A stretch of DNA of 64,000 nt from JANQRZ01 sp965214485 (GTDB taxonomy: Bacteria; Bacteroidota; Rhodothermia; Rhodothermales; JANQRZ01), in assembly GCA_965214485.1 (NCBI GenBank), contig CBDCBW010000010.1:62001-126000 (forward strand), in the 5' to 3' direction. Below the pieces are notes generated by a model that saw only the letters and a list, made by a program, of their open reading frames with translations, was not told the origin of the DNA and did no database searches. A program made the position numbers and the translations under genes. Shown here one piece after another: positions 44,661-55,120 of this stretch (within the stretch, counting starts at the first letter, position 1; every line of letters begins with the position of its first letter).

Positions 44661-46314
44661 ATGTCCACGCTTCGCCTGCTCCTCCTCGCCCTCTTCGCTC
44701 CTCTTGCGGCCCCGCCGGCCCCCGCCCAACCTCCCCCCGCCGTCTTCGACGATTTCGACTACGAGAGCGCCTCGTGGGTCGAGGACGCCGGCTTCGACCG
44801 AGCGCCTCAACGCCGGCTCGCTGTTCGGGTGGAATCGGTGGGAGCGGTCGCTCGACGGCTCCGAGCCGCCCTACGCCGACCGGCTCTGGTACCGCTCGTT
44901 CGGCTGGTGGGAGCCGGGCTACAGGCGGCCGGACCTCGTCGGCATGGTGCCCGCAGCGGAGCACGCCGGAGTCGAGCGCGGCGGCCTCCTGCTGGACGCA
45001 CCGGCGGGCTACGCCGCCACCGAGCGCGGCGGGAACGCTGAAGTCCTCTCCGGCCTGTCGGCCCGCCACGGAACGTGGGCCGCCCGGATCAACTTCTCCG
45101 ACGTGCAGGACGTCCGCGGGCTGATGCAGTCGTTCTGGACGATGAGCAACTACGTCGCCGTGGTCCGCCGCCCGGACGGCACCCTCGCGAAAGCCTGGAC
45201 GGAGGTGGATCACGAGTTCAACAACTGGTTCCACTTCCTCTGGACCCGCGACCCGACGCCGGGCGGCACGGTGGCCACGCAGTACCTCTCGGACGGGGGC
45301 AGCGTGTTCGACGCTACGGGCTACTTCGAGGGCGGCCCCAGCCAGAGCGTGCCGCTCCAGGGGCCGGCGGAGCCCGGCGGGGAGGCGCTCCCTCCGTATC
45401 ACTGCAAGCTCGCCCGGAACGAGGCCGAGGTGTTCCCGGCCTCGCCCCGGCTTCCTGCGCCGCGCTCATCGCCGGCACGTACCCCTGGATGGTCTACGGT
45501 CACCCCGTGCTCCGACCGGGACCTCGGGGTGAACCTCCTCATCCGTCACGACGGCAAAGCCATTGTGTTCGAGCTTCAGGCGGCGTGGGAGGCCGCCTCG
45601 CCGGACGGCACCGAGACCGACCGGTATCGCCTCCTCATGGCGTCGCAGCCCTACGCCCCGGCCTCGCCCGAGGACACGGGGCTCCCCTCGCAGACGATGA
45701 CGGCCCGGTTCAGCCAGTACGTCACCGGGGGCACGCTCCAAGGCCTCCGGTTCGAGGACCGTCCGCTCATGCGGGACCACCCGATGGTCGTGGACTGGTT
45801 CTACTACAGCCCCGACACTACCCTCGACCTCGACGCGGTGGAGGCCCACGTGGCGCAGATCCGGGCGCGGGGCGTCACCCGGCTCAACACGACGGACCTG
45901 CCACTCCACCGCCCATACACCAAGCCCGGCGGCATCCCGACGTGGCCGCACATGCAGGCCGAGCACGACCCAGCGGTCTTTCTCGAAGGTCCCGACACCG
46001 TCGCCCCGGGCGAGACGGTGCCCATCGTCGGGCACTACGCCAACCGGCAGGGAGAGCTTCGGCTCGTGTGGCGTGTTCGGGAGGGCCGGGGCTCCGGGTT
46101 CTCCGGCTGGCGCGTCGTGGCAGAGGACGTCTGGTTCCGCCACCCGATCTCGTTCCCCGCGGCGGGCGCAGACGCGTTCGAGGTCCAGCTTCAGGCGGGT
46201 GAGTACCCGCTGCCGGGCGATTGGACGCAGCCGCCGGAGGCCTACGTCAGCCGCACGCTCACCTACGCGTGGGACCGGACCGCCCGCCGCTTCCGCCTCG
46301 CGGGCAGCCGGTGA
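44661..46314 (+). pseudogene. Secreted GH16-like protein, multiply frameshifted
   Basis: Starts with a signal peptide (MSTLRLLLLALFAPLAAPPAPAQ) and an FDDFDYESA segment typical of GH16-like jelly-roll proteins. The frame then changes at CC 44798-44799 (one extra base; repair gives GFDERLNAGSLFGWN). The central WTEVDHEFNNW resembles the GH16 E-x-D-x-E catalytic signature. Between about 45445 and 45515 the best frame by third-position GC is a different one (AALIAGTYPWMVYG), needing two more indels. The rest to the stop is open, with a C-terminal beta-domain. It may be a polysaccharide lyase or hydrolase of the locus; family assignment is moderate. Confidence 0.6.
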
Positions 46315-46317
46315 GCC

Positions 46318-46773
46318 TCAGCCACGCCCGGTGTGGCCGAAGCCGCCGGCCCCGCGCGCGGTCTCCCCTAGCGCCTCCTGCGGCACGAGCTCGACGCGCT
46401 CACAGCGGGCCACGACGAGCTGGGCGATCCGCGCGCCGCGCTCGACCGTGAAGGTTTCCAGGCCGTGGTTGATGAGCAGGACCTGCACCTCGCCCCGGTA
46501 GTCCGCGTCGATTGTGCCGGGGCTGTTGAGGACCGTGACGCCGTGCCTCGCGGCGAGGCCGCTGCGCGGGCGGACCTGGCCCTCGGTCCCACGCGGGAGC
46601 GCCATCCTCAGACCTGTCGGGACGAGCGCGTGGGTGCCGGGAGCGAGAGCGACCGGTTCTTCGACGGCAGCGCGGAGGTCGAGACCGGCGGAGTCCTCGG
46701 TGGCGTGGGCGGGGAGGTCGAGGCCCTCGCCGTGCGGGAGAACTTCGACCAGGACCTGAATGGGGTCGGACAT
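46318..46773 (-). CDS. dut: dUTP diphosphatase
   Basis: A 151-residue trimeric dUTPase that hydrolyses dUTP to dUMP. All five motifs are present: AGLDLRA, RPRSGLA, VLNSPGTIDADYRGEV, RGARIAQLVVA and the C-terminal RGAGGFGHTGRG. The ATG at 46773 is preferred to a longer upstream frame on length. It ends 3 bp after the opposite-strand GH16-like stop. A MITE-like element lies 70 bp upstream. Confidence 0.95.
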   Translation of the reverse strand: MSDPIQVLVEVLPHGEGLDLPAHATEDSAGLDLRAAVEEPVALAPGTHALVPTGLRMALPRGTEGQVRPRSGLAARHGVTVLNSPGTIDADYRGEVQVLLINHGLETFTVERGARIAQLVVARCERVELVPQEALGETARGAGGFGHTGRG

Positions 46774-46842
46774 GGCGGGTGAAAACGCGCGAGGGCACAC
46801 CGGCGGCGTGCCCCCGCCCACACGTTGAACGGGACGGGTTTA

Positions 46843-47003
46843 GGCTGTGTTTGGAAAATCCACTTCCGGCCTGCACCCGGCATCTGCCTTCGCTCACAGC
46901 GTGGTGCTGCATCGCCGTAGCGGTGCTACGGCTGCTTCGCGCGCCTTGTGAAGCAAAGACATCTGCTCGTGCTCGGCGACAGACTGAATATCCAGACACA
47001 GCC
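46843..47003. mobile_element. MITE-like element, 161 bp, TA target duplication
   Basis: The ends are imperfect inverted repeats (GGCTGTGTTTGGAAAATC at the left; the reverse complement of the right reads GGCTGTGTCTGGATATTC). The flank is TA at 46841-46842 and 47004-47005. No transposase frame is inside; there is an internal perfect hairpin CCGTAGC/GCTACGG. A TA duplication suggests mobilisation by an IS630/Tc1-type or related transposase. It sits between the POT transporter gene and dut. Confidence 0.65.
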
Positions 47004-47023
47004 TAGTGAGAACCGGAGGGTGT

Positions 47024-48631
47024 TTAGTGCGCAGCGGCCACGGGGGCGTCCTCGGCCTTCGCCATCATCCGCTTGAACGGACCGGCGAGGAAGAAGAACA
47101 CGACGCCGGCGGCAATCGCAATCGCGGCGACCAGGCCCATGAAGGAGGGCAGCTCGAGGACCTCGTAGAACGCCGCGATCCGGCCGGCGATGAAGTTGCC
47201 GACGGAAGCACCGAGGAACCACACGCCCATCATCAGCGACGAGACCCGGGCGGGTGCGAGCTTCGTCATCGCGCTCAGCCCGACGGGCGAGAGCGTGAGC
47301 TCACCGAGCGTGTGGAGGAGGTAGGTCAGCACGAGCCACATCGGCGAGACCTGCGCGCCGCCCGCTGCCGCGAGGCCGGCCCCGATCATCACCACGAACC
47401 CGAGGCCGAGCAGCACGAGGCCGATCCCGAACTTGAGCGGGCTCGACGGGTCCTGGCCGCGCCGACCGAGCCACACCCACAGCGCGGCCACGACCGGCGC
47501 GATCGTGAAGATGAAGAGGGCGTTGAGCGACTGGAACCACGCCGCCGGGACCTCGCCGGTGCCCAGGCCCGGCACCCACTGGAGCCAGCCCGCGACGCCG
47601 CGGTCGGTGGACTCCTGCGCGAAGAGGTTGAGGCTGGAGCCGGCCTGCTCGAAGGCCGCCCAGAAGACCGCCGCCCCGACGAACAGGAGGCCGATCAGGT
47701 AGAGCCGCTTGCGCTCGGCGTCGGTCCAGTAGTCCCGCGTGAAGAGCCAGCCGAAGAGGCCGATTACGATGGCGAACAGGATGAGCTGGTAGACGCCCGT
47801 GATGGACTCCGCCGTGGAGCCGATGACGCCCATCGCCATGAGCACAGCGATGGCCCCGATCAGCAGCACGACGCCGCCCAGCCCTTTGAGGAGCGCGCCC
47901 CGCGAGGCGGCCTTCTCGCGCGCAGCCTCGGCCGTGAGCGCCCCGACGTTGCCGAGCTGCTTGCCCGCGAAGACGTAGACCAGCATCCCGATCGTCATCC
48001 CGACGCCGGCGGCGGCGAAGCCGTAGTGCCAGCCGTAGTTCACCGCGAGCGCGCCGCAGACGAGCGGGGCCGCGAACGCGCCCATGTTGATCCCCATGTA
48101 GAAGATCGTGAACCCGGCGTCGCGCCGGGCGTCCTCCGCCGGATAGAGCTGCCCGACCATCACCGAGATGTTCGGCTTCAGCAGGCCCGTCCCGATCACG
48201 ATCAGCCCCAGCCCGGCGAAGAAGAACACCGTCGAGGGGATCGCCATCGTGAAGTGCCCGGCGGCGATGATGATGCCGCCGACGAGGACGCTCCTGCGCT
48301 GCCCGAGGAGCCGGTCGGCGATCCAGCCGCCGGGGAGGTTGACGAGGTAGACGAGCGAGGTGTAGAGCCCGTAGATCAGCGCGCTCGTCGCCACGTCGTA
48401 GCCCAGCCCGCCGTCGACCGTCGCGGCGGTCATGAAGAGCACGAGCAGGGCGCGCATCCCGTAGTACGAGAAGCGCTCGAAGAGCTCGGTGAAGAAGAGG
48501 TTGGAGAGCCCGAGCGGGTGCCCGAAGAAGCGGGTGTCGTCGGCCCCGATGGCCCCGGTGGCGGCGCTCGCGCCGGCTATCTCGCGCGCCGCGAGGTCGG
48601 AGGAGGCTTCGGCGTGGGGGTCTTTGGCCAT
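47024..48631 (-). CDS. POT-family proton-dependent oligopeptide transporter
   Basis: A 535-residue major-facilitator protein with 12-14 membrane segments. The POT signature ELFERFSYYGMRALL (ExxERFxYY) is at about residue 49, then GGWIADRLLGQRRSV and FTIFYMGINMGAF. It imports di- and tripeptides with protons. The first 33 residues are polar and not conserved. A minus-strand TATCTTCT at 48697-48704 could be its promoter. Confidence 0.93.
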   Translation of the reverse strand: MAKDPHAEASSDLAAREIAGASAATGAIGADDTRFFGHPLGLSNLFFTELFERFSYYGMRALLVLFMTAATVDGGLGYDVATSALIYGLYTSLVYLVNLPGGWIADRLLGQRRSVLVGGIIIAAGHFTMAIPSTVFFFAGLGLIVIGTGLLKPNISVMVGQLYPAEDARRDAGFTIFYMGINMGAFAAPLVCGALAVNYGWHYGFAAAGVGMTIGMLVYVFAGKQLGNVGALTAEAAREKAASRGALLKGLGGVVLLIGAIAVLMAMGVIGSTAESITGVYQLILFAIVIGLFGWLFTRDYWTDAERKRLYLIGLLFVGAAVFWAAFEQAGSSLNLFAQESTDRGVAGWLQWVPGLGTGEVPAAWFQSLNALFIFTIAPVVAALWVWLGRRGQDPSSPLKFGIGLVLLGLGFVVMIGAGLAAAGGAQVSPMWLVLTYLLHTLGELTLSPVGLSAMTKLAPARVSSLMMGVWFLGASVGNFIAGRIAAFYEVLELPSFMGLVAAIAIAAGVVFFFLAGPFKRMMAKAEDAPVAAAH

Positions 48632-49049
48632 AGTGTGTGCTCGGTCGGAGGGGAGGAGGGCCCGGCCCCGCCATCGGCGGAGCGGCGCAAACGGAGAGAA
48701 GATAGCAAGAACCGGCGGGATGTGGGAACGGCCCGGCTTCGCCTGGTCTGCCTGCTAGTGTGTTGACAGGTTGCTCGTGCGCGGACCCCCTGTCCGTCGG
48801 CTGCTCGGAGCGCAGCCGTCATAACGGTAGTCTGCCTGCGGCGCTGGGACCAGCGTACAGGTGCTGGGACCAGTGTACAGGTGCTGGGACCAGTGTACAG
48901 GTTTGGTTGACCGAACCCGCACCGGAGAGCCGCGCCTGAGCGGGTCTTGAGATTCAGGCACCCGGGCTGCGCGAGGCGTCTGGAGCCGCGGGCCTCAGCG
49001 GCCCTGCGCAGCCCGGAGTCGCTTTCCCCCACCGGTTTCTCAGTCCGCC
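48632..49049. other. 418-bp intergenic region with a triple 20-bp repeat
   Basis: No gene is supported. It lies between meaB (its 3' side) and the POT transporter gene (its 5' side), both minus strand, and contains three 20-bp direct repeats (48843-48902) followed by a GGTT/AACC palindrome. A 68-residue minus-strand frame across the repeats has no gene-like features. Confidence 0.5.
48843..48902. repeat. Three tandem 20-bp direct repeats
   Basis: Three head-to-tail copies of GCTGGGACCAGTGTACAGGT (one base differs in the first copy). The period is close to two helical turns, so identical faces of DNA are presented, as in iterons or repeated operator sites. Each copy contains a TGTACA palindrome. 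The array lies about 210 bp upstream of the POT transporter gene start. Confidence 0.75.
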
Positions 49050-49994
49050 TCAGTCCGCCTCGGTCAGAATTCGCTCGGCGAGCGCGTGCGGTGCCCGCCC
49101 GTCGAGCGTCGCCACGGCCTCGTCGAGCGCGGCCCGGCGCTCCGGCGTCCAGAAGCGCCGCTGCCAGCCCGCCTCGACGAGGCGGCGGACGCGGCGGCGG
49201 AGGCGGGCGGCGCGCGCGGCCTGCCAGCGCTCGCGGCCGAGCCAGGCGCGGTGCTGCTGCATGGCCTCGGTCAGCGCCCCGATTCCCTCGGCCTGCGTGG
49301 CGACGGTTTTGACGACCGGGGGCATCCATGTCGTTTCGCCGTGGGCACGGAGGCGGAGCATCGAGCGGAGCGCGCCGACGAGCGCGTTCGCGCCGGGGTG
49401 GTCGGCCTTGTTGAGGCAGAACACGTCGGCGATCTCCATCAGCCCGGCCTTCATCGCCTGCACCGCGTCCCCGCTGTCCGGCACGAGCACGACGACGACC
49501 GTGTCCGCCGCCTCGGCCACGTCGAGCTCGCCCTGCCCGACCCCGACCGTTTCGACGAGCACCCGGCTGAACCCGGCAGCGTCGAGGACGTCGCACGCCG
49601 CTTCGGTCGCTTCGCTGAGGCCGCCGCCCGCGCCGCGCGCCGCGAGGCTGCGGACGAACACCCCGTCGTCGCCGAGCCGCTCCCTCAGGCGGACCCGGTC
49701 GCCGAGGAGGGCCCCGCCGGTGAACGGACTCGACGGGTCGACGGCGACGACGCCGACCGTCTCCCCCGCCTCGCGCATCGACCCGATGAGCCGGTCGGTG
49801 AGCGTGGACTTGCCCGCGCCCGGCGGCCCGGTAATGCCGATCCGCCACGCGGCCCCGGTGTGCGGGTAGAGCGCGTCCACGAGCGCGTCGGCCCCGCTCA
49901 GCCGGTTCTCGACCCGCGTGATGGCGCGGGCGACGGCGCGGCGCTGCCCGGCGCGGACGGCGGCAGCGAGATCGGTGGGGTCGGTCAGTGCCAT
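49050..49994 (-). CDS. meaB: MeaB-type GTPase (methylmalonyl-CoA mutase chaperone)
   Basis: A 314-residue G3E-family GTPase. GITGPPGAGKSTLTDRL is the P-loop (about residue 53); VVAVDPSSPFTGGALLGDRVR, VETVGVGQGE and LNKADHPGANAL (the NKxD motif) follow. MeaB guards and reloads the B12-dependent methylmalonyl-CoA mutase. No mutase gene is in the window. A TATCTTTC element lies five bases before the ATG, and aspS is divergent. Confidence 0.94.
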   Translation of the reverse strand: MALTDPTDLAAAVRAGQRRAVARAITRVENRLSGADALVDALYPHTGAAWRIGITGPPGAGKSTLTDRLIGSMREAGETVGVVAVDPSSPFTGGALLGDRVRLRERLGDDGVFVRSLAARGAGGGLSEATEAACDVLDAAGFSRVLVETVGVGQGELDVAEAADTVVVVLVPDSGDAVQAMKAGLMEIADVFCLNKADHPGANALVGALRSMLRLRAHGETTWMPPVVKTVATQAEGIGALTEAMQQHRAWLGRERWQAARAARLRRRVRRLVEAGWQRRFWTPERRAALDEAVATLDGRAPHALAERILTEAD

Positions 49995-49999
49995 GGCAC

Positions 50000-50007
50000 G
50001 AAAGATA
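50000..50007 (-). promoter_or_regulatory. TATCTTTC promoter-like element directly before meaB
   Basis: The minus strand reads TATCTTTC, five bases (GTGCC), then the meaB ATG: the same layout and spacing as before punA. It would give a leaderless transcript. Confidence 0.35.
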
Positions 50008-50099
50008 GGCTCCGCTGCCCGCCCCCCATTCCTCCCATTCTCCCCATTCCCCGCGCCATCGTCCCCCTAATTTCCCCGGCCCACCCACTCCCCCAAGCC

Positions 50100-51980
<1,881 letters not shown>

Positions 51981-52094
51981 CGAGCGGGACGTGTTCCTCC
52001 CACAGCCCCCTGCGCGGCGCAGAGGGGTCCGCGCCGGCGCTCCTCCGGTCCAGCAGCGCCCGGTTACCGATCTGTCCAACTGCCTGGCCAACGG

Positions 52095-52865
52095 ATGACT
52101 TTGTACGACTCCACCTTCTTTGCGTCTCACCAAGCGGAGTCCTACCGCTCGGCGCGCGCGTTCGCCTCGGTCGTCACGGAGGCGTTGGGGCCGCGCAGCA
52201 TCATCGACGTCGGGTGCGGAGTGGGGACCTGGCTCCGCGCGTTCTCAGACCTCGGAGTCGAGACCTTCGTAGGGGTCGATGGGGACTACGTAGAGCCGGA
52301 CCAACTGCTCATCCCGGAGACCTGCTTCGTTCGGCAGGACCTGACGGCCCCTCTCCGCCTGCCGGACCACGTCCCGGGCCAGTTTGACCTCGCGCTCTCG
52401 ATGGAGGTGGCCGAGCACCTGCCCGAGGCTCACGCCGCTGCGTTCGTCCAGACCCTGACCTCGCTGGCCCCGGCGGTCCTGTTCTCGGCTGCCATTCCCC
52501 ATCAGGGAGGGACCCACCACGTCAACGAGCAGTGGCAGACCTACTGGGCCCTCCTCTTCGAGGCCGAGGGGTACGCGGCGGTCGACTACCTGAGGCCCCG
52601 CCTGTGGGGCGACCCTGAGGTCGCGTTCTACTACGCGCAGAACGCCCTGCTCTACGTCAGGCGCGACCGCCTAGGCGAGCTGCCCGGCCTACTCCCCTAC
52701 GTCGTTGCATCCGACGACCGCATCCTCTCGCGCGTCCATCCCCGCCTGTGGGACGAGGTGGGGGACCCGGCGCGCGTCCGGCTCAAGCGCGTGCTCGCCG
52801 CCCTGCCTCACTCGCTGGGCAAGGCCATCCTCCGCCGCCTCCCCGGCAAACGGACCGGCGAATAG
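52095..52865 (+). CDS. Class I SAM-dependent methyltransferase
   Basis: A 256-residue protein with SIIDVGCGVGTWLRAFSDLG (SAM loop, about residue 35), FVGVDGDYV and FDLALSMEVAEHLPEAHA. The family is common in glycan clusters, but this gene is away from the polysaccharide locus and stands alone after aspS. Substrate unknown. The C-terminus is basic. Confidence 0.82.
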   Translation: MTLYDSTFFASHQAESYRSARAFASVVTEALGPRSIIDVGCGVGTWLRAFSDLGVETFVGVDGDYVEPDQLLIPETCFVRQDLTAPLRLPDHVPGQFDLALSMEVAEHLPEAHAAAFVQTLTSLAPAVLFSAAIPHQGGTHHVNEQWQTYWALLFEAEGYAAVDYLRPRLWGDPEVAFYYAQNALLYVRRDRLGELPGLLPYVVASDDRILSRVHPRLWDEVGDPARVRLKRVLAALPHSLGKAILRRLPGKRTGE

Positions 52866-52905
52866 CGGTCGGCGGTCGGTGAGGCGGGGGTGCCGTCCCT
52901 GACGT

Positions 52906-52932
52906 GGGCGACCACGCGGGGTCGCCCCTACG
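52906..52932. repeat. Interspersed palindromic repeat, second locus
   Basis: GGGCGACC..GGGTCGCCC hairpin followed by CTACGG, sharing its core with 5788-5832. It lies between the methyltransferase and the choice-of-anchor-B gene. Confidence 0.55.
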
Positions 52933-52995
52933 GGCGCGGAGCACCACGGCCTCGGTGCCCTGTCCGGTGTACCTCTCGGTCCGGTGTATCTCTCG

Positions 52996-54342
52996 TCAGC
53001 GCACGCGGGTGAGGCCGAGCGAGCGGGTGCCTCCGGCGGTTTCGAGGCGGAGGACGTACGCGCCCGGCGGCAGCGCCTCGGTCGCGACGCGGACCGTGTG
53101 CGTCCCTGCCGACCATACCCCTTCGGCGAGCACGCCGACCTCGCGCCCGAGCACGTCGTAGAGCACCGCCCGCACCGGCCCCGCCTCGGCGAGGTCGAAG
53201 CCGAGGGTAGCCGCGTCGCGCGTCGGGTTGGGGTAGACCTCCGCAGCAAAGGCCGCGCCCGGGGCGTCGGACTCGTTCGCCACCGTGCCTCGGTTCAGCT
53301 GCAGCACGGTCAGCTTGCCGTCGAAGTCGCTCGCGTAGACGTAGCCGCTCGGCGAGTACGGCCACGCCCCCCACGTCCCGTAGAACCCCCCGGCGTCGCT
53401 GCCCGGCGTCGTGTCGTAGTCCGCCACCTCGACCGGGTCCGCGGGGTCGGAGATGTCCACGACCGTCACGCCCGCGCCGTAGTGCGAGAGGACGACGAGG
53501 TCCCCCATCACGTGGGCGTTGTGGGCGAGGCCGTTGTCGCCGAGGACCTCGCCGACGAGCTCGATGTCGTCGAGGTCGGCGATGTCCCAGACCTTGACGG
53601 TCCTGCCCTGCGTCTCCTCGGTCGTCACGACGTAGCGCCCGTCGTCGCTCGGCCAGATGTTGTGGACGTACCCTGAGTTCGGGATCGGCTGGCGCGCCAG
53701 GAGCTGCGGGGCCTGCTTGTCGGCGACGTCCCAGATGGAGAACGTGTCCCCGTTGCCTTCGGCGACGTAGAGCGTGTCGCCGCGCGCGTGCATGTCGTGC
53801 CCCTCCGGCAGCGGCACGAAGCCGACCTCCTGCGGGTCGAGCGGGTCGGCGAGGTCGAGGATGCGGACGCCGCGGTAGTTCTGCGAGAGCACGTAGGCGT
53901 AGCCCGTGACGGCGTCCACGTCCATGTTGTGCGAGCGGACATCGCTCGGCGTCACGACCGTGCGGACGAGGGTCGCTTCCTCCGGCAGGCCGCCGAGGTC
54001 GATCACCTGCAGGCCCTGGTTCGTTCCGGTCATCTCGGAGACGACGTAGAGCGCCGAGCCGTAGACGACCATGTCGCGCCAGTAGTACGAACCGTTCTGC
54101 ATGGGGCCGGGGACGGTGTGGAGCACCTCCAGCTCCGGCACCGAGACGATCGCGGTCCCGCTGAGGACGCCGACGATGGCGTACTCGGAGCCGTCGGGCG
54201 CGGTGTACCCCCACACGTCGGAGGTGCCCCGGCCGTTGGCTGTAGCCGGAAACGAGACCTCGCCGACGACGTCGAGCGTGACGGGCTGCGCCGCGCACGG
54301 CGTGGCAGCGCAGAGGCTTAGGAGTAACGCGAGTCGTTTCAT
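52996..54342 (-). CDS. Secreted choice-of-anchor B / LVIVD-repeat protein with type IX-like sorting domain
   Basis: A 448-residue protein with a signal peptide (about 1-18, ending PCAAQ) and a beta-propeller of LVIVD-like repeats (GVRILDLADPLDPQEVG, VWDIADLDDIELVG, VTVVDISDPADPVEVAD). A C-terminal domain of about 80 residues begins AEVYPNPTRDAATLGFDL and ends GTRSLGLTRVR, the type IX secretion signal pattern. It should be exported and surface-attached. The ATG at 54342 begins the signal peptide. Monocistronic. Confidence 0.87.
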   Translation of the reverse strand: MKRLALLLSLCAATPCAAQPVTLDVVGEVSFPATANGRGTSDVWGYTAPDGSEYAIVGVLSGTAIVSVPELEVLHTVPGPMQNGSYYWRDMVVYGSALYVVSEMTGTNQGLQVIDLGGLPEEATLVRTVVTPSDVRSHNMDVDAVTGYAYVLSQNYRGVRILDLADPLDPQEVGFVPLPEGHDMHARGDTLYVAEGNGDTFSIWDVADKQAPQLLARQPIPNSGYVHNIWPSDDGRYVVTTEETQGRTVKVWDIADLDDIELVGEVLGDNGLAHNAHVMGDLVVLSHYGAGVTVVDISDPADPVEVADYDTTPGSDAGGFYGTWGAWPYSPSGYVYASDFDGKLTVLQLNRGTVANESDAPGAAFAAEVYPNPTRDAATLGFDLAEAGPVRAVLYDVLGREVGVLAEGVWSAGTHTVRVATEALPPGAYVLRLETAGGTRSLGLTRVR

Positions 54343-54392
54343 GAGGCAGCGTGTTCGAGGAGGAAGAAGGCGCAGGTGCCGCAAGGTACTCT

Positions 54393-54420
54393 CGACTTTT
54401 AGTTTTCGACTTTTAGTTTT
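54393..54420. repeat. 14-bp tandem duplication upstream of the choice-of-anchor-B gene
   Basis: Two perfect copies of CGACTTTTAGTTTT, an AT-rich island in GC-rich DNA, about 50-80 bp before the gene start. It may overlap its promoter. Confidence 0.6.
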
Positions 54421-54523
54421 GCCCAAACTTCGCAACGGGCGCGGCACGCCGGTTCACCCCGCGCGGTATACTGCAGCCCCTCGTCCGGCGCACCGGGCCC
54501 TTCGCTCCTTGCCGCCGGTTCGG

Positions 54524-54555
54524 TTGACACCGGTTCGTTCGACTTCGTAGCTTGC
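54524..54555 (+). promoter_or_regulatory. Promoter of the tRNA-Lys - tRNA-Leu transcript
   Basis: TTGACA (54524-54529) and TAGCTT (54548-54553) are 18 bases apart, close to a classic sigma-70 core, and end about 30 bases before the mature tRNA-Lys. TAGCTTGC also fits the TAnnTTTG pattern loosely. Confidence 0.5.
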
Positions 54556-54584
54556 GGACTGTGCGCCCCACGCGGGCGCGATCC

Positions 54585-54657
54585 GGCTCCGTAGCTCAGT
54601 TGGTAGAGCAGCTGGCTTTTAACCAGCGGGTCGTAGGTTCGAGCCCTACCGGAGTCA
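54585..54657 (+). tRNA. tRNA-Lys (anticodon TTT)
   Basis: A 73-base cloverleaf. Acceptor GGCTCCG pairs with CGGAGTC (one G-U), the D-loop has AGTTGGTAGA, the anticodon loop is CTTTTAA on a GCTGG/CCAGC stem, and the T-loop is TTCGAGC. CCA is not encoded. Confidence 0.96.
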
Positions 54658-54720
54658 CTTCGAGCGACGAGCCCCGAGCGGCCGTTCGCCGCTCCACGTT
54701 CGACCCTCGTAGTTCCCCTT

Positions 54721-54804
54721 GCCCGGGTGGTGGAATTGGTAGACACGCCATCTTGAGGGGGTGGTGCCCGCAAGGGCGTGCTGGTTCGACTCCAGTCCCG
54801 GGCA
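54721..54804 (+). tRNA. tRNA-Leu (anticodon GAG)
   Basis: An 84-base class II tRNA with a long variable arm. Acceptor GCCCGGG pairs with CCCGGGC, the anticodon loop is TTGAGGG on a CCATC/GGTGG stem, and the T-loop is TTCGACT. CCA is not encoded. Sixty-three bases after tRNA-Lys, same transcript. Confidence 0.95.
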
Positions 54805-54818
54805 CATAGAAGAGACTA

Positions 54819-54856
54819 GGCGATACCCGATGAGTCCGGGTATCGCCTTTCTCTTT
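54819..54856 (+). terminator. Rho-independent terminator of the tRNA transcript
   Basis: A perfect 11-bp stem GGCGATACCCG/CGGGTATCGCC with a 7-base loop, followed by TTTCTCTTT. Confidence 0.85.
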
Positions 54857-54898
54857 GCCAAAAAAGCCGATCTGAGGCTTCCTGCCTCTTGACTGACG

Positions 54899-55042
54899 GG
54901 TAACCCAGAGCCGTCGCCGGAGGACGTCGCCATCGCGAAGACGCTGCAGGAGGTCTCGAAGGTGATGGGGGTGCCGATCCTCGATCACCTCGTCGTCGCC
55001 GAGCGGCGGTACACCTCGCTCGCCGAGCGCGGGCTGTGCTGA
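54899..55042 (+). pseudogene. radC: C-terminal remnant of a RadC/JAB-domain protein
   Basis: A 47-codon open stretch with no start codon ends in TGA. It reads GNPEPSPEDVAIAKTLQEV, then SKVMGVPILDHLVVAERRYTSL. This matches the end of RadC (MPN/JAB) proteins, where NP-G-P-S-x-EDI...GIPVLDHIVIG...Y.S is conserved. The catalytic JAMM part upstream is gone. It lies between the tRNA-Leu terminator and higBA. RadC-like genes are frequent passengers of islands and phages, so this looks like debris from an integration event. Confidence 0.75.
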
Positions 55043-55120
55043 AAGTCTCCCCCACGGGCCGGGGCGGAACCGGCTAGCACGCGGTGCGTGTCATAGCATG
55101 CGCCGTGTGCTAGAGTACCG

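Noticed and set aside
48843..48902. Replication origin iterons
   Set aside because: No dnaA, rep gene or DnaA boxes nearby; an operator-type array is more likely.
48755..48961. A 68-residue minus-strand frame over the triple repeat
   Set aside because: Its sequence is mainly the translated 20-bp repeat, with no domain and no start signal.
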